Source of the DNA: Janibacter corallicola NBRC 107790 | GTDB lineage: Bacteria; Actinomycetota; Actinomycetes; Actinomycetales; Dermatophilaceae | Assembly: GCF_001570965.1 (NCBI RefSeq) | Contig: NZ_BCSR01000029.1 | Coordinates: 1-39,072 of the forward strand | Length of the DNA: 39,072 bases | Direction of reading: 5' to 3' | Part shown: in pieces, positions 7,996 through 15,310 of the stretch | How the letters are laid out: each line of letters opens with the position of its first letter | How positions within the stretch are numbered: the stretch's first letter is position 1 | Made by a program: the position numbers and the translations under genes | The notes under the pieces: model-generated | What the model saw: only the letters and a program-made list of their open reading frames with translations | The model's database searches: none | Told to the model about the DNA's origin: nothing

Positions 7996-8821
7996 GCTGC
8001 GACCCCCCGTCGACGGGGATGTTCGCGCCGGTGATGTAGCGAGCACTGTCGGAGAGGAGGAAGTAGAGGGCCGCGAAGACCTCCACCGGGGCTCCCAGAC
8101 GACGCAACGGCACGGTGCTCAGCGCCTTGTCGAGGGCCGCGGGGTCCTCCTGCACCCACCGGGTCATCTCGGTGTCGATGAAGCCCGGGGCGATGGAGTT
8201 GACCCGGATGTTGTCCGGCCCGAGCTCGACGGCCATGCACGTGGTCAGGTGCTTCACCGCTGCCTTGGAGGAGTTGTAGGTCGCTCGGGTGACGCGAGCC
8301 CGCACCGCTGCCACCGAGGCCATGTTGACGATGGCCCCTCCCCCGACGGACCGGAAGTGCCGGGCAGCGGTCTGGCCGCCATATGCCACGCCGTTGACGT
8401 TCACGCCGTACGTCGCAGCGAGCTGCTCGGGAGTGATGTCGGTGAAGTCCGCCTGTGGGAAGACTCCGGCGTTGTTGACCCACATGTCGAGCCGGCCGAA
8501 CTCCCGAAGGGCCGTCTCCGCCATCAGGTCGTGGGCCGCTGGGTCCGTGACATCGGCGGCGACGCCGATGACGCGACCGGCTCCCTCCGTCCCGGAGTGA
8601 TTGGCATTGATCTTGTCGGCCAGGTCGGACATCGCCGTTCCGTCGAGGTCGCCGCCGACGACGTCGACCCCGCGGAGCGCGAGCTCCTCGAGGAAGAGCG
8701 CTCCCATTCCTCGTCCGGCTCCTGTGATGACGGCGGTGCGCCCGACGAGCTCGGGGTTGCGAGCGGGCAATGGGGAGAGGTCGACGCGACCCGGGTTGGT
8801 GGTCGAGGCGAGGTCAGTCAT
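7988..8821 (-). CDS. Short-chain dehydrogenase/reductase (second SDR of the operon)
   Basis: This 277-residue classical SDR carries the cofactor motif TGAGRGMG (33-40), the NNAG motif (116-119), the catalytic Ser169, Tyr182 and Lys186 (TYNSSK), and a C-terminal PVDGG typical of NAD(P)-dependent alcohol dehydrogenases. It should interconvert a secondary alcohol and a ketone. The ATG at 8821 follows GGAG at good spacing. The gene overlaps the SnoaL-like gene upstream and the flavoprotein gene downstream by 8 nt each. An extended 25-residue N-terminus precedes the Rossmann fold. Confidence 0.88.
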   Translation of the reverse strand: MTDLASTTNPGRVDLSPLPARNPELVGRTAVITGAGRGMGALFLEELALRGVDVVGGDLDGTAMSDLADKINANHSGTEGAGRVIGVAADVTDPAAHDLMAETALREFGRLDMWVNNAGVFPQADFTDITPEQLAATYGVNVNGVAYGGQTAARHFRSVGGGAIVNMASVAAVRARVTRATYNSSKAAVKHLTTCMAVELGPDNIRVNSIAPGFIDTEMTRWVQEDPAALDKALSTVPLRRLGAPVEVFAALYFLLSDSARYITGANIPVDGGSQHV

Positions 8822-9254
8822 GGGGTACTCCTTGTGATGTGGGGTCTGGGGTGCCGTCCCGGACGACGAGACGGTGCTCGAGGAGCAGGTCGGGTCGGCG
8901 AACGAAGCGGTCGTGGATGGTGGTGATGCGATCGATCCGGGCGGAGCCGGTGCCCAGGTCGTGTGTCGTGACGATGAGCAGGTTGGCGCGGGCCGTGACG
9001 TGCTCCTCGGTGACTTCGTCGACGGCGAGGTTGGCGACGACGTGGTGCAGGTGTGGGCTGCCCTCGTGCAGCCCGGCGGCGAAGTCGGTGAGCGCGGCGG
9101 CCCCGGTGATCGGCTCGGGATAGGTCGGCGAGTCGAAGACGCCATCGTCGGTGAAGGTGGCCGCCCATCCGGTGGCGTCGCCACCGTCGATGGCCAGGGA
9201 CTGACGGCCGTACAGGTGCATGACCTCGACCCAGGCTTCGGCGAGGGGAGTCAT
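8814..9254 (-). CDS. SnoaL-like (NTF2-fold) protein, internal to the operon
   Basis: This 146-residue SnoaL-like protein has an N-terminal helix with HLYGRQSLAIDGGD, the strand WAATFTDDGVFDSPTYP, and a conserved HLHHVVANLAVDEV block with histidines that could serve in acid-base chemistry. The function may be dehydration or isomerisation of an operon intermediate, or substrate binding. The ATG at 9254 overlaps the upstream SDR stop by 4 nt (ATGA), and the 3-prime end overlaps the next SDR start by 8 nt. The start was chosen from this overlap, because the longer open frame upstream is antisense noise. Confidence 0.78.
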   Translation of the reverse strand: MTPLAEAWVEVMHLYGRQSLAIDGGDATGWAATFTDDGVFDSPTYPEPITGAAALTDFAAGLHEGSPHLHHVVANLAVDEVTEEHVTARANLLIVTTHDLGTGSARIDRITTIHDRFVRRPDLLLEHRLVVRDGTPDPTSQGVPHD

Positions 9255-10045
9255 CGCGCCTCCTCGAGGTCCGTCAGGATCCGGTGGTAGAGCCCGCCCG
9301 AAGTCAGGCCCCCGTCGACGACCAGCTCCGCGCCGTTGACGTAGGAGGCCACGTCCGAGAGCAGGAAGCACACCACCCCGGCGATCTCCTCCGGCTCCGC
9401 GAGTCGTCCGTCCGGCACGGCCCGGAGGCTGGCGTCGACGAAGGTCGTGTCGGCGGCCTGGTGCAGGAGCGGGGTCCCGGTCAGGCCGGGGTGGACCGAG
9501 TTGACCCGCACGCCCCGACCGGCCAGCTCGAGGGCGCCGACCTTGGACAGCCCGCGAACACCCCATTTGCTCGTTCCGTAGGTCGCGGAGAAGTAGCCGA
9601 CCATGCCGGCGATCGACGAGACATTGACGATCGAGGCCCCACCGCCGGCGGCGACGAGCGCCGGAGCGAGGAACTTCATGCCGTAGAAGACGCTCGAGAG
9701 GTTGACCTCCATGACCCGCTGCCAGTCCTCGACGCTGGTGTCGAGGATTCCCAGCCGCAGGCTCACGCCCGCGTTGTTGACCAGCCCGTGGAGCGCTCCC
9801 TCGGCCTCGACCTCGTCGGCCACCTCGGCCCACGACGCCGGATCTGCTACGTCGAGGCGGACTGCGCGGGCGGCCCCACCCGCACCGGTGCACTCGTCAG
9901 CCACCCGAGCGGCACCCGCCTCGTCGACGTCTGCAACCCACACATGGGCGCCACGACCGGCCAGGGCGAGGCAATCAGCGCGGCCCAGGCCCCCAGCACC
10001 GCCGGTGACGACGACGGAGCGCCCTTCGAAGTCCTTCGTACTCAC
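9251..10045 (-). CDS. Short-chain dehydrogenase/reductase (first SDR of the operon)
   Basis: This 264-residue classical SDR has TGGAGGLG (14-21), NNAG (90-93), the active-site Ser143/144, Tyr156 and Lys160 (TYGTSK), and the C-terminal VVDGG. It resembles hydroxysteroid and cyclic-alcohol dehydrogenases of the 3-alpha/20-beta group. The GTG at 10045 is preceded by GGAG eight bases away and overlaps the transporter stop in a GTGA. It probably performs one of two alcohol-to-ketone steps in the operon. It is clearly a different paralogue from the SDR at 7988-8821. Confidence 0.88.
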   Translation of the reverse strand: MSTKDFEGRSVVVTGGAGGLGRADCLALAGRGAHVWVADVDEAGAARVADECTGAGGAARAVRLDVADPASWAEVADEVEAEGALHGLVNNAGVSLRLGILDTSVEDWQRVMEVNLSSVFYGMKFLAPALVAAGGGASIVNVSSIAGMVGYFSATYGTSKWGVRGLSKVGALELAGRGVRVNSVHPGLTGTPLLHQAADTTFVDASLRAVPDGRLAEPEEIAGVVCFLLSDVASYVNGAELVVDGGLTSGGLYHRILTDLEEAR

Positions 10046-11361
10046 AGCTGCAGCTCCGTCCCCTTCGTCTCCGGGAGGAAGAACGTGGCGAGCAGGGACA
10101 GCAGGGCGGTGAAGAGGAGGAAGGCCGCTGGAGTGAGGGTGTTGTCGGTCACCTTGATGAGGAAGGTCGCGATGAAGGGGGCCGTGCCACCCAGCGTCAT
10201 GTTCGTGACGTTGTTGGCCAGCGCGATACCGCTGTAGCGGTATCGCGCCCGGAACAGCTCGGCATAGGTCGCGAAGGAGACACCGTTGTTGCAGCCGATG
10301 AGGAAGGCGAGGACGGCCTGGGCGGCTACCGCTGCGACCACGGGTCCGTCGCGCATGAGCATGAAAGCCGGGACCGCGATGATGGCCACCACTGCGCTCG
10401 TCGTGAAGAAGACCGGCTTGCGACCGTAACGGTCGCCGATCCAGCCGGCGACGGGAAGACTGATGACAGCGGCAACCATCGCGATGCACGTGGACGCGAA
10501 GGCCACCGTGGAGGAGTGACCGCCGGCCGTCTGCAGGTAACTCGCCGCGTACACGGAGCAGATGTAATAGCCACCCACGATCATCGCGCCCAGACCGATG
10601 ATGAGGAGCACCTCGCGCCATGCGTAGCGGACGACATCGGTGACGGGGTAGCGCGCCTGCTCGATGTCGTCGGCCTCCTGGACGTCCTCGAACTGCTCCG
10701 TCTCGTGCAGCTGGCTGCGGATGTACAAGCCGACGAGACCGATGACGAGGCTGATCACGAACGGGACCCGCCAGGCCCAGACGGAGATCGTCTCCTCGGA
10801 GAAGGTCGTGCTCAGGCCAAGGGCCACCAGCGACGCGACGAGGGAGCCGAGGTAGGTCCCGGTGTTGACGAACGAGGTGTGGAAGGCCCGACGCTCACGG
10901 GGTGCGTGCTCTGAGACGAAGGCATTCGCGCCACTGAGCTCGCCGCCGGCGGCGAATCCCTGCAGGCACCGGCACAGGACGAGGACCGCGGTGGCCCAGG
11001 CCCCGAGCGTTGCGTAGGTCGGCAACAGCCCGATGCCGGCCGTGGCGAGCGCCATGAGCAAGATCGTGTAGGTCAGTGACTTCTTGCGTCCGTACCTGTC
11101 CCCGATGTGTCCGAAGAAGATTCCACCGGGCACGCGGAGGAAGAAGGCGACCGCGAAGGCCGCGAAGGTGCTCAGCAGAGCCGTCGTCGGGTCGCTCTTC
11201 ACGAAGAAGTGGGTGGCGATCATTCCGGCCATGTAGCCGTAGATGCCGAAGTCGTAGTACTCGACGATCGTACCGAGCACGGCCGCCCGGATCACCTTGA
11301 CGGTGGACTGCGGGGGAGCAGCGCTCGCCGCGGGCGTCGCCGTAGCTGTGGAAGGGGACAT
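10042..11361 (-). CDS. MHS-family metabolite:proton symporter
   Basis: This 439-residue, 12-helix carrier belongs to the MHS branch of the MFS, which includes ShiA, KgtP and ProP. Landmarks are VEYYDFGIYGYMA in helix 1, the loop 2-3 motif GDRYGRKKSL, RCLQGFAAGGELSGA in helix 4, and GWIGDRYGRKPVF in the central loop. MHS proteins import carboxylates such as shikimate, dicarboxylates or aromatic acids with protons. It is the promoter-proximal gene, so uptake is the first function expressed. The ATG at 11361 has GAGAGG at good distance; an upstream ATG at 11379 is inside the likely promoter. Confidence 0.88.
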   Translation of the reverse strand: MSPSTATATPAASAAPPQSTVKVIRAAVLGTIVEYYDFGIYGYMAGMIATHFFVKSDPTTALLSTFAAFAVAFFLRVPGGIFFGHIGDRYGRKKSLTYTILLMALATAGIGLLPTYATLGAWATAVLVLCRCLQGFAAGGELSGANAFVSEHAPRERRAFHTSFVNTGTYLGSLVASLVALGLSTTFSEETISVWAWRVPFVISLVIGLVGLYIRSQLHETEQFEDVQEADDIEQARYPVTDVVRYAWREVLLIIGLGAMIVGGYYICSVYAASYLQTAGGHSSTVAFASTCIAMVAAVISLPVAGWIGDRYGRKPVFFTTSAVVAIIAVPAFMLMRDGPVVAAVAAQAVLAFLIGCNNGVSFATYAELFRARYRYSGIALANNVTNMTLGGTAPFIATFLIKVTDNTLTPAAFLLFTALLSLLATFFLPETKGTELQL

Positions 11362-11386
11362 CGTTGGCCTCTCGTGCATTCATATA

Positions 11387-11403
11387 GTGAACGTACTGTT
11401 CAC
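11387..11403. promoter_or_regulatory. Operator-like inverted repeat at the operon promoter
   Basis: GTGAAC (11387-11392) and GTTCAC (11398-11403) form a perfect inverted repeat with a 5-nt spacer, in an AT-rich island 26 nt before the first gene of the operon. On the minus strand it adjoins a TATATG that could be the -10. A related GTTCATATA occurs in the upstream region of the IclR gene near 5313. Regulation by that IclR protein is an inference. Confidence 0.5.
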
Positions 11404-11602
11404 ACTATGACGACGCTAGTCACCATGACCCGTCACCGCAAGGGCCGCGAGCAACTCGATGTCGCGCAGCCGGCATGTCACGTTCGACCACGTCACGTCG
11501 GCAAACCGCACCTCACGGCACGCTCGCGAACACCCCGAGGCGACGAAAACCGTTGCAGTCGTGGCAGACTCGTGGCTTCATCACCAAAGCAGAGGGGACA
11601 TC

Positions 11603-11863
11603 ATGCAGAAGATGAAGAAGGCGTTGACCGTCGGCGCGACCGCGCTGGGCCTGACCGCGGGAATGGTCGTCATGGCTCCCAGCGCCCAGGCCGACACCCA
11701 TGCGGAGTGGTTCAACCACTTGGGGGCCTGCCAGCAGGCGACCGATGACATGGCGCAGCACCTGCGCAACAAGGGGTACACGGTCAGCGTCCAAAACTAC
11801 TGCAAGGGTGAGCAGTACATCGGGTTCCGCCCGCAGTACTACTCCGAGATCTACTACAACTGA
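11603..11863 (+). CDS. Small secreted protein of unknown family
   Basis: This 86-residue protein begins at an ATG preceded by AGAGGGG. A signal peptide of about 30 residues ends in a SAQA-type cleavage motif. The mature part is about 55 residues, rich in Tyr, Gln and Asn, with two cysteines (in GACQQ and NYCKG) that could form a disulfide outside the cell. The ending QYYSEIYYN is unusual. I do not recognise the family. The gene is monocistronic and followed by a hairpin. Confidence 0.7.
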   Translation: MQKMKKALTVGATALGLTAGMVVMAPSAQADTHAEWFNHLGACQQATDDMAQHLRNKGYTVSVQNYCKGEQYIGFRPQYYSEIYYN

Positions 11864-11874
11864 CACGGACCCAT

Positions 11875-11909
11875 GGGGACCCCGTCGACTCGTGGCGGGT
11901 CGGGTCCCC
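11875..11909 (+). terminator. Hairpin terminator of the small secreted protein gene
   Basis: GGGGACCC (11875-11882) pairs perfectly with GGGTCCCC (11902-11909) across a 19-nt loop, starting 11 nt after the stop codon. No U-run is present. Confidence 0.55.
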
Positions 11910-12129
11910 GCGTGTAGGACGTCGGACGTCAGGCGAGCGGCGCACCGACGTACCCGGTCCTCACCTGACGACGGGGCCTTCTCGCATCGTTCCGCATGGA
12001 GACACGATCTGGTCGCTGGGCTCGGCCTGACAGACCGCCCCTGTCATACCGATGATCCGGGAGCTGTTCGAGCGGCCGGCGTGTGCGCCGAAAGCTGGCA
12101 GTTCTCGCCCGAACAGTCTCCTCAGCGGC

Positions 12130-12324
12130 GTATGGATTCACGACACGGTGCGCGTGGTGGACGCCCCCGGCAGCGGCGACGACGAGATCGTCCGCGTCGT
12201 CGAACGGCTCGCCGCCGACGACGGCGGTGTCGTCGTCGTGACGGCAGACCGGGAACTCCGGCATCGGGTCGCCGATCTCGGGGGATCAGTCACCGGCCCC
12301 ACGCTCGTGCGGTGCACTCGATAA
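12130..12324 (+). pseudogene. Remnant of an NYN/PIN-like nuclease-domain gene
   Basis: The frame encodes VRVVDAPGSGDDEIV, then VVVVTADRELRHRVADLGG and GPTLV. This matches the C-terminal half of small actinobacterial NYN-domain proteins, which have an acidic metal site (GDDEI and TADRELR) on a PIN-like fold. Full-length members begin with an LVVDGANVVGSRPDGWW-type strand about 80 residues earlier. I find no such strand in any frame of 11930-12130, and the frame's own upstream residues look non-coding. The gene is therefore probably 5-prime truncated. A short functional protein starting at the ATG at 12052 is a less likely alternative. Confidence 0.5.
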
Positions 12325-12395
12325 CCCGAGGGCTGCGCCCTTCGGCGATGGCACATCGCGCTGCGGACCTCGCTCGTCACCGCACTGCTGGTCAC

Positions 12396-12644
12396 TCAGC
12401 TGGGGGTGGCCGCTCGCACCGTCGGTGGGCCACTCCCTTCGTCCTCGGTGATCGCGTCGATCTCGCTGACGAGCCGGGTGAACTCGTCCGCGTCGACGCT
12501 CACTCCGGCGGCATCCAGACCCTCGCGCAACTTGTCGGCGATCTTCGTCTCACCGGCGCTGTAGTCCCAGGATGTCGCCGTCTCCACGGCCTTCTGCGCG
12601 GCCTCGCGCGCGGCGTCCAACTCCTCGTCGGAGTACTGGCTCAT
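12396..12644 (-). CDS. Small acidic protein of unknown function
   Basis: This 82-residue acidic protein has an excellent AGGAGG Shine-Dalgarno sequence before the ATG at 12644. The N-terminal half is an amphipathic helix (DEELDAAREAAQKAVETA), followed by WDYSAGETKIADKLREGLDAAGVSVDADEF and an acidic end. I do not recognise the family. There are no cysteines and no signal peptide, so it should be cytoplasmic. Part of this gene (codons for TSWDYSAG to DAAGVS) has a diverged second copy at 30871-30950, which shows that it belongs to a family duplicated in this genome. Confidence 0.7.
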   Translation of the reverse strand: MSQYSDEELDAAREAAQKAVETATSWDYSAGETKIADKLREGLDAAGVSVDADEFTRLVSEIDAITEDEGSGPPTVRAATPS

Positions 12645-12690
12645 CGTGGCCTCCTGTCGCTGGCCTTGTGGTGGACACCACGCACCTACC

Positions 12691-12750
12691 CGGGCCTCGG
12701 CGTCCCCACGCCGGCGAGGTCCGGTCTTTTTTTCCGTCGCGGAGCCGCGA
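12691..12750. terminator. Double hairpin flanking a T7 run
   Basis: GGCGT-cccc-ACGCC (12699-12712) lies 14 nt before a run of seven T (12727-12733), as in a plus-strand intrinsic terminator. The palindrome TCGCGG-AG-CCGCGA (12737-12750) sits on the other side. Both flanking genes are on the minus strand, so the direction of function is uncertain. Confidence 0.35.
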
Positions 12751-12779
12751 TGACGGCGCTCCGTGCGGCGCCCGTGGGG

Positions 12780-13646
12780 TCAGCCGGCCGGGAGCAGCTT
12801 GTAGTGCAGTCGCACCGCGGTGGCCGACCACATCCGCAGGTCGTGGTCGCAGCGCAGGACACCCTCGTCGTCGACCTCCAGACGGAATGTCTCGTGCACC
12901 GGCACACGCGCACCGTGCGCGCCGGTCGCCGAGTCCACCGTGACGTAGGCGCCGTCCTCGCCGAACGCGCCCGCGGGCGACGTCAGCTCGAGCCCGCAGC
13001 CCGGAAGGGTCCTCGGACGAAGGAAGACCTGCACGTTGCCGGACTCCAGCGGGAAGGTGACGTGCACGCTGGGCCGCGAGGCCCCGGGCAGGGTGCACGC
13101 GGTGTAGCAGCCGGAGAAGACGTACTCCCCGCTCGAGCGGATCGTGCGGATCCAACCGGCCGCCTGCTGCTCCCCGTCGGCGTCGAGGATGGCCGCGACG
13201 CGGCTGTCCATGCCGTGGGCGACATCGAGGGGGCGCATCGGCAGGGAGAGCTGGTGGACCCGGCGGCCGAAGAGCCGCGAGACGAGCTCCCCGCCGGGCG
13301 CGAAGAACGGGTTCCACTGCGTCCACACCTCCATCCGCCACGCCGAGGTGTGCTCGTAGAAGTCGCGGACCTGAGGACGCAGGTCCTCCGCCGCGAAGCC
13401 GGGGCCGTCCAGGCAGGCGAGGTCGGGCAGCAGACCCTCGCCCGGGCCCTCGCGCACCTGCCCGCCGAGGGCCGCCGCGCTCGCGTCCAGCCAGGCGCCC
13501 GCGACCGCCGAGCCCACGTTCGTCGGCGCCTCCAACCAGGCATGCTCGCCGTCGGTGTCCAGGGGCCGGCCGGCGACGCGCCAGAAGGCACGGGTCGCGG
13601 CGTCCACGCGAGGCATCAGCACGGGGGCGAGCAGATCGGGGATCAC
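12780..13646 (-). CDS. Conserved hypothetical protein, 288 residues
   Basis: This is a soluble protein without signal peptide or membrane helix, recognisable only as an actinobacterial-type conserved hypothetical. Conspicuous blocks are EHTSAWRMEVWTQWNPFF, GELVSRLFGRRVHQLSLP, DVAHGMDSRV, GWIRTIRSSGEYVFSGCY and FPLESGNVQVFLRP. The composition is rich in aromatic residues and beta-strand-like. The GTG at 13646 (VIPDLL) is preceded by AGGA; a second GTG at 13688 would add 14 residues with poor coding character. The downstream neighbour on the same strand is the small acidic protein, 135 nt away and beyond a possible terminator. No function is proposed. Confidence 0.65.
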   Translation of the reverse strand: MIPDLLAPVLMPRVDAATRAFWRVAGRPLDTDGEHAWLEAPTNVGSAVAGAWLDASAAALGGQVREGPGEGLLPDLACLDGPGFAAEDLRPQVRDFYEHTSAWRMEVWTQWNPFFAPGGELVSRLFGRRVHQLSLPMRPLDVAHGMDSRVAAILDADGEQQAAGWIRTIRSSGEYVFSGCYTACTLPGASRPSVHVTFPLESGNVQVFLRPRTLPGCGLELTSPAGAFGEDGAYVTVDSATGAHGARVPVHETFRLEVDDEGVLRCDHDLRMWSATAVRLHYKLLPAG

Positions 13647-13743
13647 GGATGGACATCCTGCCCGAGGCGGCCCACGAAAGGTGCGCACGGGACCGCCGCG
13701 TGACTCCGGGGTGGTGGGTGCGGAGGAGCACTACGCTGCGCCC

Positions 13744-14133
13744 ATGTCGAGTCGCATCGCCCAGGTGGCCATCGAGGCGGAGGATCCCCAGCTGCTCAGC
13801 GACTTCTGGTGTGCGGTCCTCGACTGGGTGGTCCTCGACTGGGTGGTCCTCGAGGTGGAGGACGACGCCGTGTGGTGCATCGGCCCCGCCGACGGGAGCC
13901 AACCGGGCATCGACATCGCCCCGACGGCGGAGACGAGGTCAGGGAAGTCCCGGCTGCACCTCGACCTGCGCGCGGACGGGGTGAGCACCGAGGACGAGCT
14001 CGCGCGGCTGCTCGGGCTGGGTGCGCGCAGGGTCGACATCGGCCAAGGCCCCGAGGTCACCTGGACCGTGCTCACCGACCCCGAGGACAATGAGTTCTGC
14101 CTCCTCGGGACCTCGGGTGCGGATGCGGGCTAG
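13744..14133 (+). CDS. Glyoxalase/VOC-fold protein with a 5-residue tandem duplication
   Basis: This 129-residue single-domain vicinal-oxygen-chelate protein is of the Glyoxalase_6-like type. The opening IAQVAIEAEDPQLLSDFWCAVLDW is the usual first beta-alpha unit, and the end WTVLTDPEDNEFCLL is the usual metal-site strand with Glu in NEF. The segment after the first unit contains DWVVL twice in a row, because 15 bp are exactly repeated at 13819-13848; the family normally has one copy. Frame is preserved, so the protein may still fold with an extended loop. It is probably a small metabolite-binding or resistance protein; the substrate is unknown. Confidence 0.72.
   Translation: MSSRIAQVAIEAEDPQLLSDFWCAVLDWVVLDWVVLEVEDDAVWCIGPADGSQPGIDIAPTAETRSGKSRLHLDLRADGVSTEDELARLLGLGARRVDIGQGPEVTWTVLTDPEDNEFCLLGTSGADAG
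13819..13848 (+). repeat. Exact 15-bp tandem duplication
   Basis: CTCGACTGGGTGGTC occurs twice without interruption (13819-13833 and 13834-13848), inside the glyoxalase-fold gene. It adds five residues in frame. Identity at synonymous positions implies a recent event or a variable-number site. Confidence 0.9.
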
Positions 14134-14296
14134 GACGTCGACGCGTGGTCGATGCTGACCTCCACGTCGTCAGGGTGCGGGGCGCCATGGCAGCCGTGGT
14201 CCTCGTCGGCAACCTGCTCCACGTCTTCTCGCCACGGTGGGGACGACGCGACCTGTCCACGCACATACCGCCGCTCCGGAGCAGGATGATGGACCC

Positions 14297-14758
14297 ATGC
14301 TCGAGATCCGACCCGCCCGGCCTGCTGACGCCGATGCCATGGCCGAGGTGCAGAACGCAATCCACCGCGCCGGGCTCAGGGTGAACCCCGTCGACGTGGC
14401 ACTCGTGCGCGAACGTTACCTGGAGCCCGAGCACAGCGTCGCCTGCACCGTCGCCGAGCACGCAGGTGACGTCGTGGGCTTCCAGTCGCTGAAGCGAGCG
14501 TGGCCCGGAAACCCGTACGACGTGGCCGAAGGATGGGGGATCATCGGCACGCACATCCACCCCGACGTCGGTCGACGCGGCATCGGTCGCCGACTCTTCG
14601 CCACCTCCCTGGCAGCGGCGCGGGCCGCCGGACTCCAGCACATCGACGCGACCATCGGCGCCGACAACACACCCGCGCTCGCCTACTACGCGGCCATGGG
14701 CTTCACGCCGTACCGAGCAGGTGGCGACGCCATTCCACACCGCTTCGACGTCGGATAG
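14297..14758 (+). CDS. GNAT-family N-acetyltransferase
   Basis: This 153-residue protein has the complete GNAT architecture: the N-terminal strand LEIRPARPADADAM, a central GFQSLKR strand, the acetyl-CoA pyrophosphate loop VGRRGIGRRLF (R/Q-x-x-G-x-G/A motif A), and the C-terminal NTPALAYYAAMGF. It should transfer an acyl group from acyl-CoA to an amine of unknown identity. GGAGCAGGA precedes the ATG at 14297. It is convergent with the thiol-redox operon, and a long inverted repeat separates them. Confidence 0.85.
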   Translation: MLEIRPARPADADAMAEVQNAIHRAGLRVNPVDVALVRERYLEPEHSVACTVAEHAGDVVGFQSLKRAWPGNPYDVAEGWGIIGTHIHPDVGRRGIGRRLFATSLAAARAAGLQHIDATIGADNTPALAYYAAMGFTPYRAGGDAIPHRFDVG

Positions 14759-14766
14759 GGCCCGCC

Positions 14767-14819
14767 GGTCGTACCGGCGCTCAGTCGGCGAGATTCGACC
14801 GATGAGGGCCGGTACGACC
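14767..14819. terminator. Bidirectional terminator-like inverted repeat
   Basis: GGTCGTACCGGC (14767-14778) and GCCGGTACGACC (14808-14819) are perfect 12-bp arms around a 29-nt loop containing a further TCGG/CCGA pair. It lies between the convergent GNAT gene (ends 14758) and the minus-strand CPVC membrane gene (ends 14866), where a shared terminator is expected. Confidence 0.6.
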
Positions 14820-14865
14820 TCGCGCAGTGCGCGCAGGGTCGGCACGAACTCCGGCCCCAGGGTGG

Positions 14866-15309
14866 TCAGATCGTGCAGTGGCGCTCCCGTCGGACGCGAG
14901 TGGCCAGGGCCCACGCCAGCACGAGGATCGCGGTGGCCGCGAGGAAGGGCTGGACCGGCGCGAAGTACTGCAGGGCGCCGGAGTAACCGAGCGCGAGCAG
15001 GACGATCTTGTTGCACACCGGACAACCGACGGCGAAGAAGGTCGTGGAGGCTCCCAGGGCACCGAGACGCGACCCGCGCCCACCCCCGTCGTCAGGGTCC
15101 CGGCGGGCCACGTAGGTTGCGGCGACCAGGCCGGCGAGGACCGAGGAGACGACGAGCGCCGGCCACGCCCAGACGGTCGTGGGGACGTCTCTGGAGAACA
15201 GCGGGGTCGGGATCATCGCCGTGGGGACGGCGGTCACCACCACCGTGAGCAGGGCGATGCCGACGGCGAACCACCACCGCCGTGCCGGCCAGGTGCGCAG
15301 CTGGTCCAT
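14866..15309 (-). CDS. Small membrane protein with a CPVC motif
   Basis: This 147-residue protein has about four membrane helices (residues 13-33, 47-67, 86-108, 115-136) and a Cys96-Pro-Val-Cys99 pair in AVGCPVCNKI, at the start of the third helix. The placement suggests a membrane thiol pair that could exchange electrons with the DsbA-like and CcdA proteins encoded directly upstream. The ATG at 15309 follows the CcdA stop with a single base between, so the genes are cotranscribed. I do not recognise a named family. It is shorter than, and not obviously, vitamin K epoxide reductase. A role in the thiol pathway is inference from motif and context. Confidence 0.7.
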   Translation of the reverse strand: MDQLRTWPARRWWFAVGIALLTVVVTAVPTAMIPTPLFSRDVPTTVWAWPALVVSSVLAGLVAATYVARRDPDDGGGRGSRLGALGASTTFFAVGCPVCNKIVLLALGYSGALQYFAPVQPFLAATAILVLAWALATRVRRERHCTI

Positions 15310-15310
15310 C

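Noticed and set aside
11700-13703. 667-codon plus-strand open frame
   Set aside because: Low-complexity Arg-rich translation crossing several real genes on both strands; no family similarity.
14130-14360. 76-codon minus-strand frame between the glyoxalase-fold and GNAT genes
   Set aside because: Overlaps the GNAT start, lacks a clear Shine-Dalgarno sequence and shows no recognisable family.
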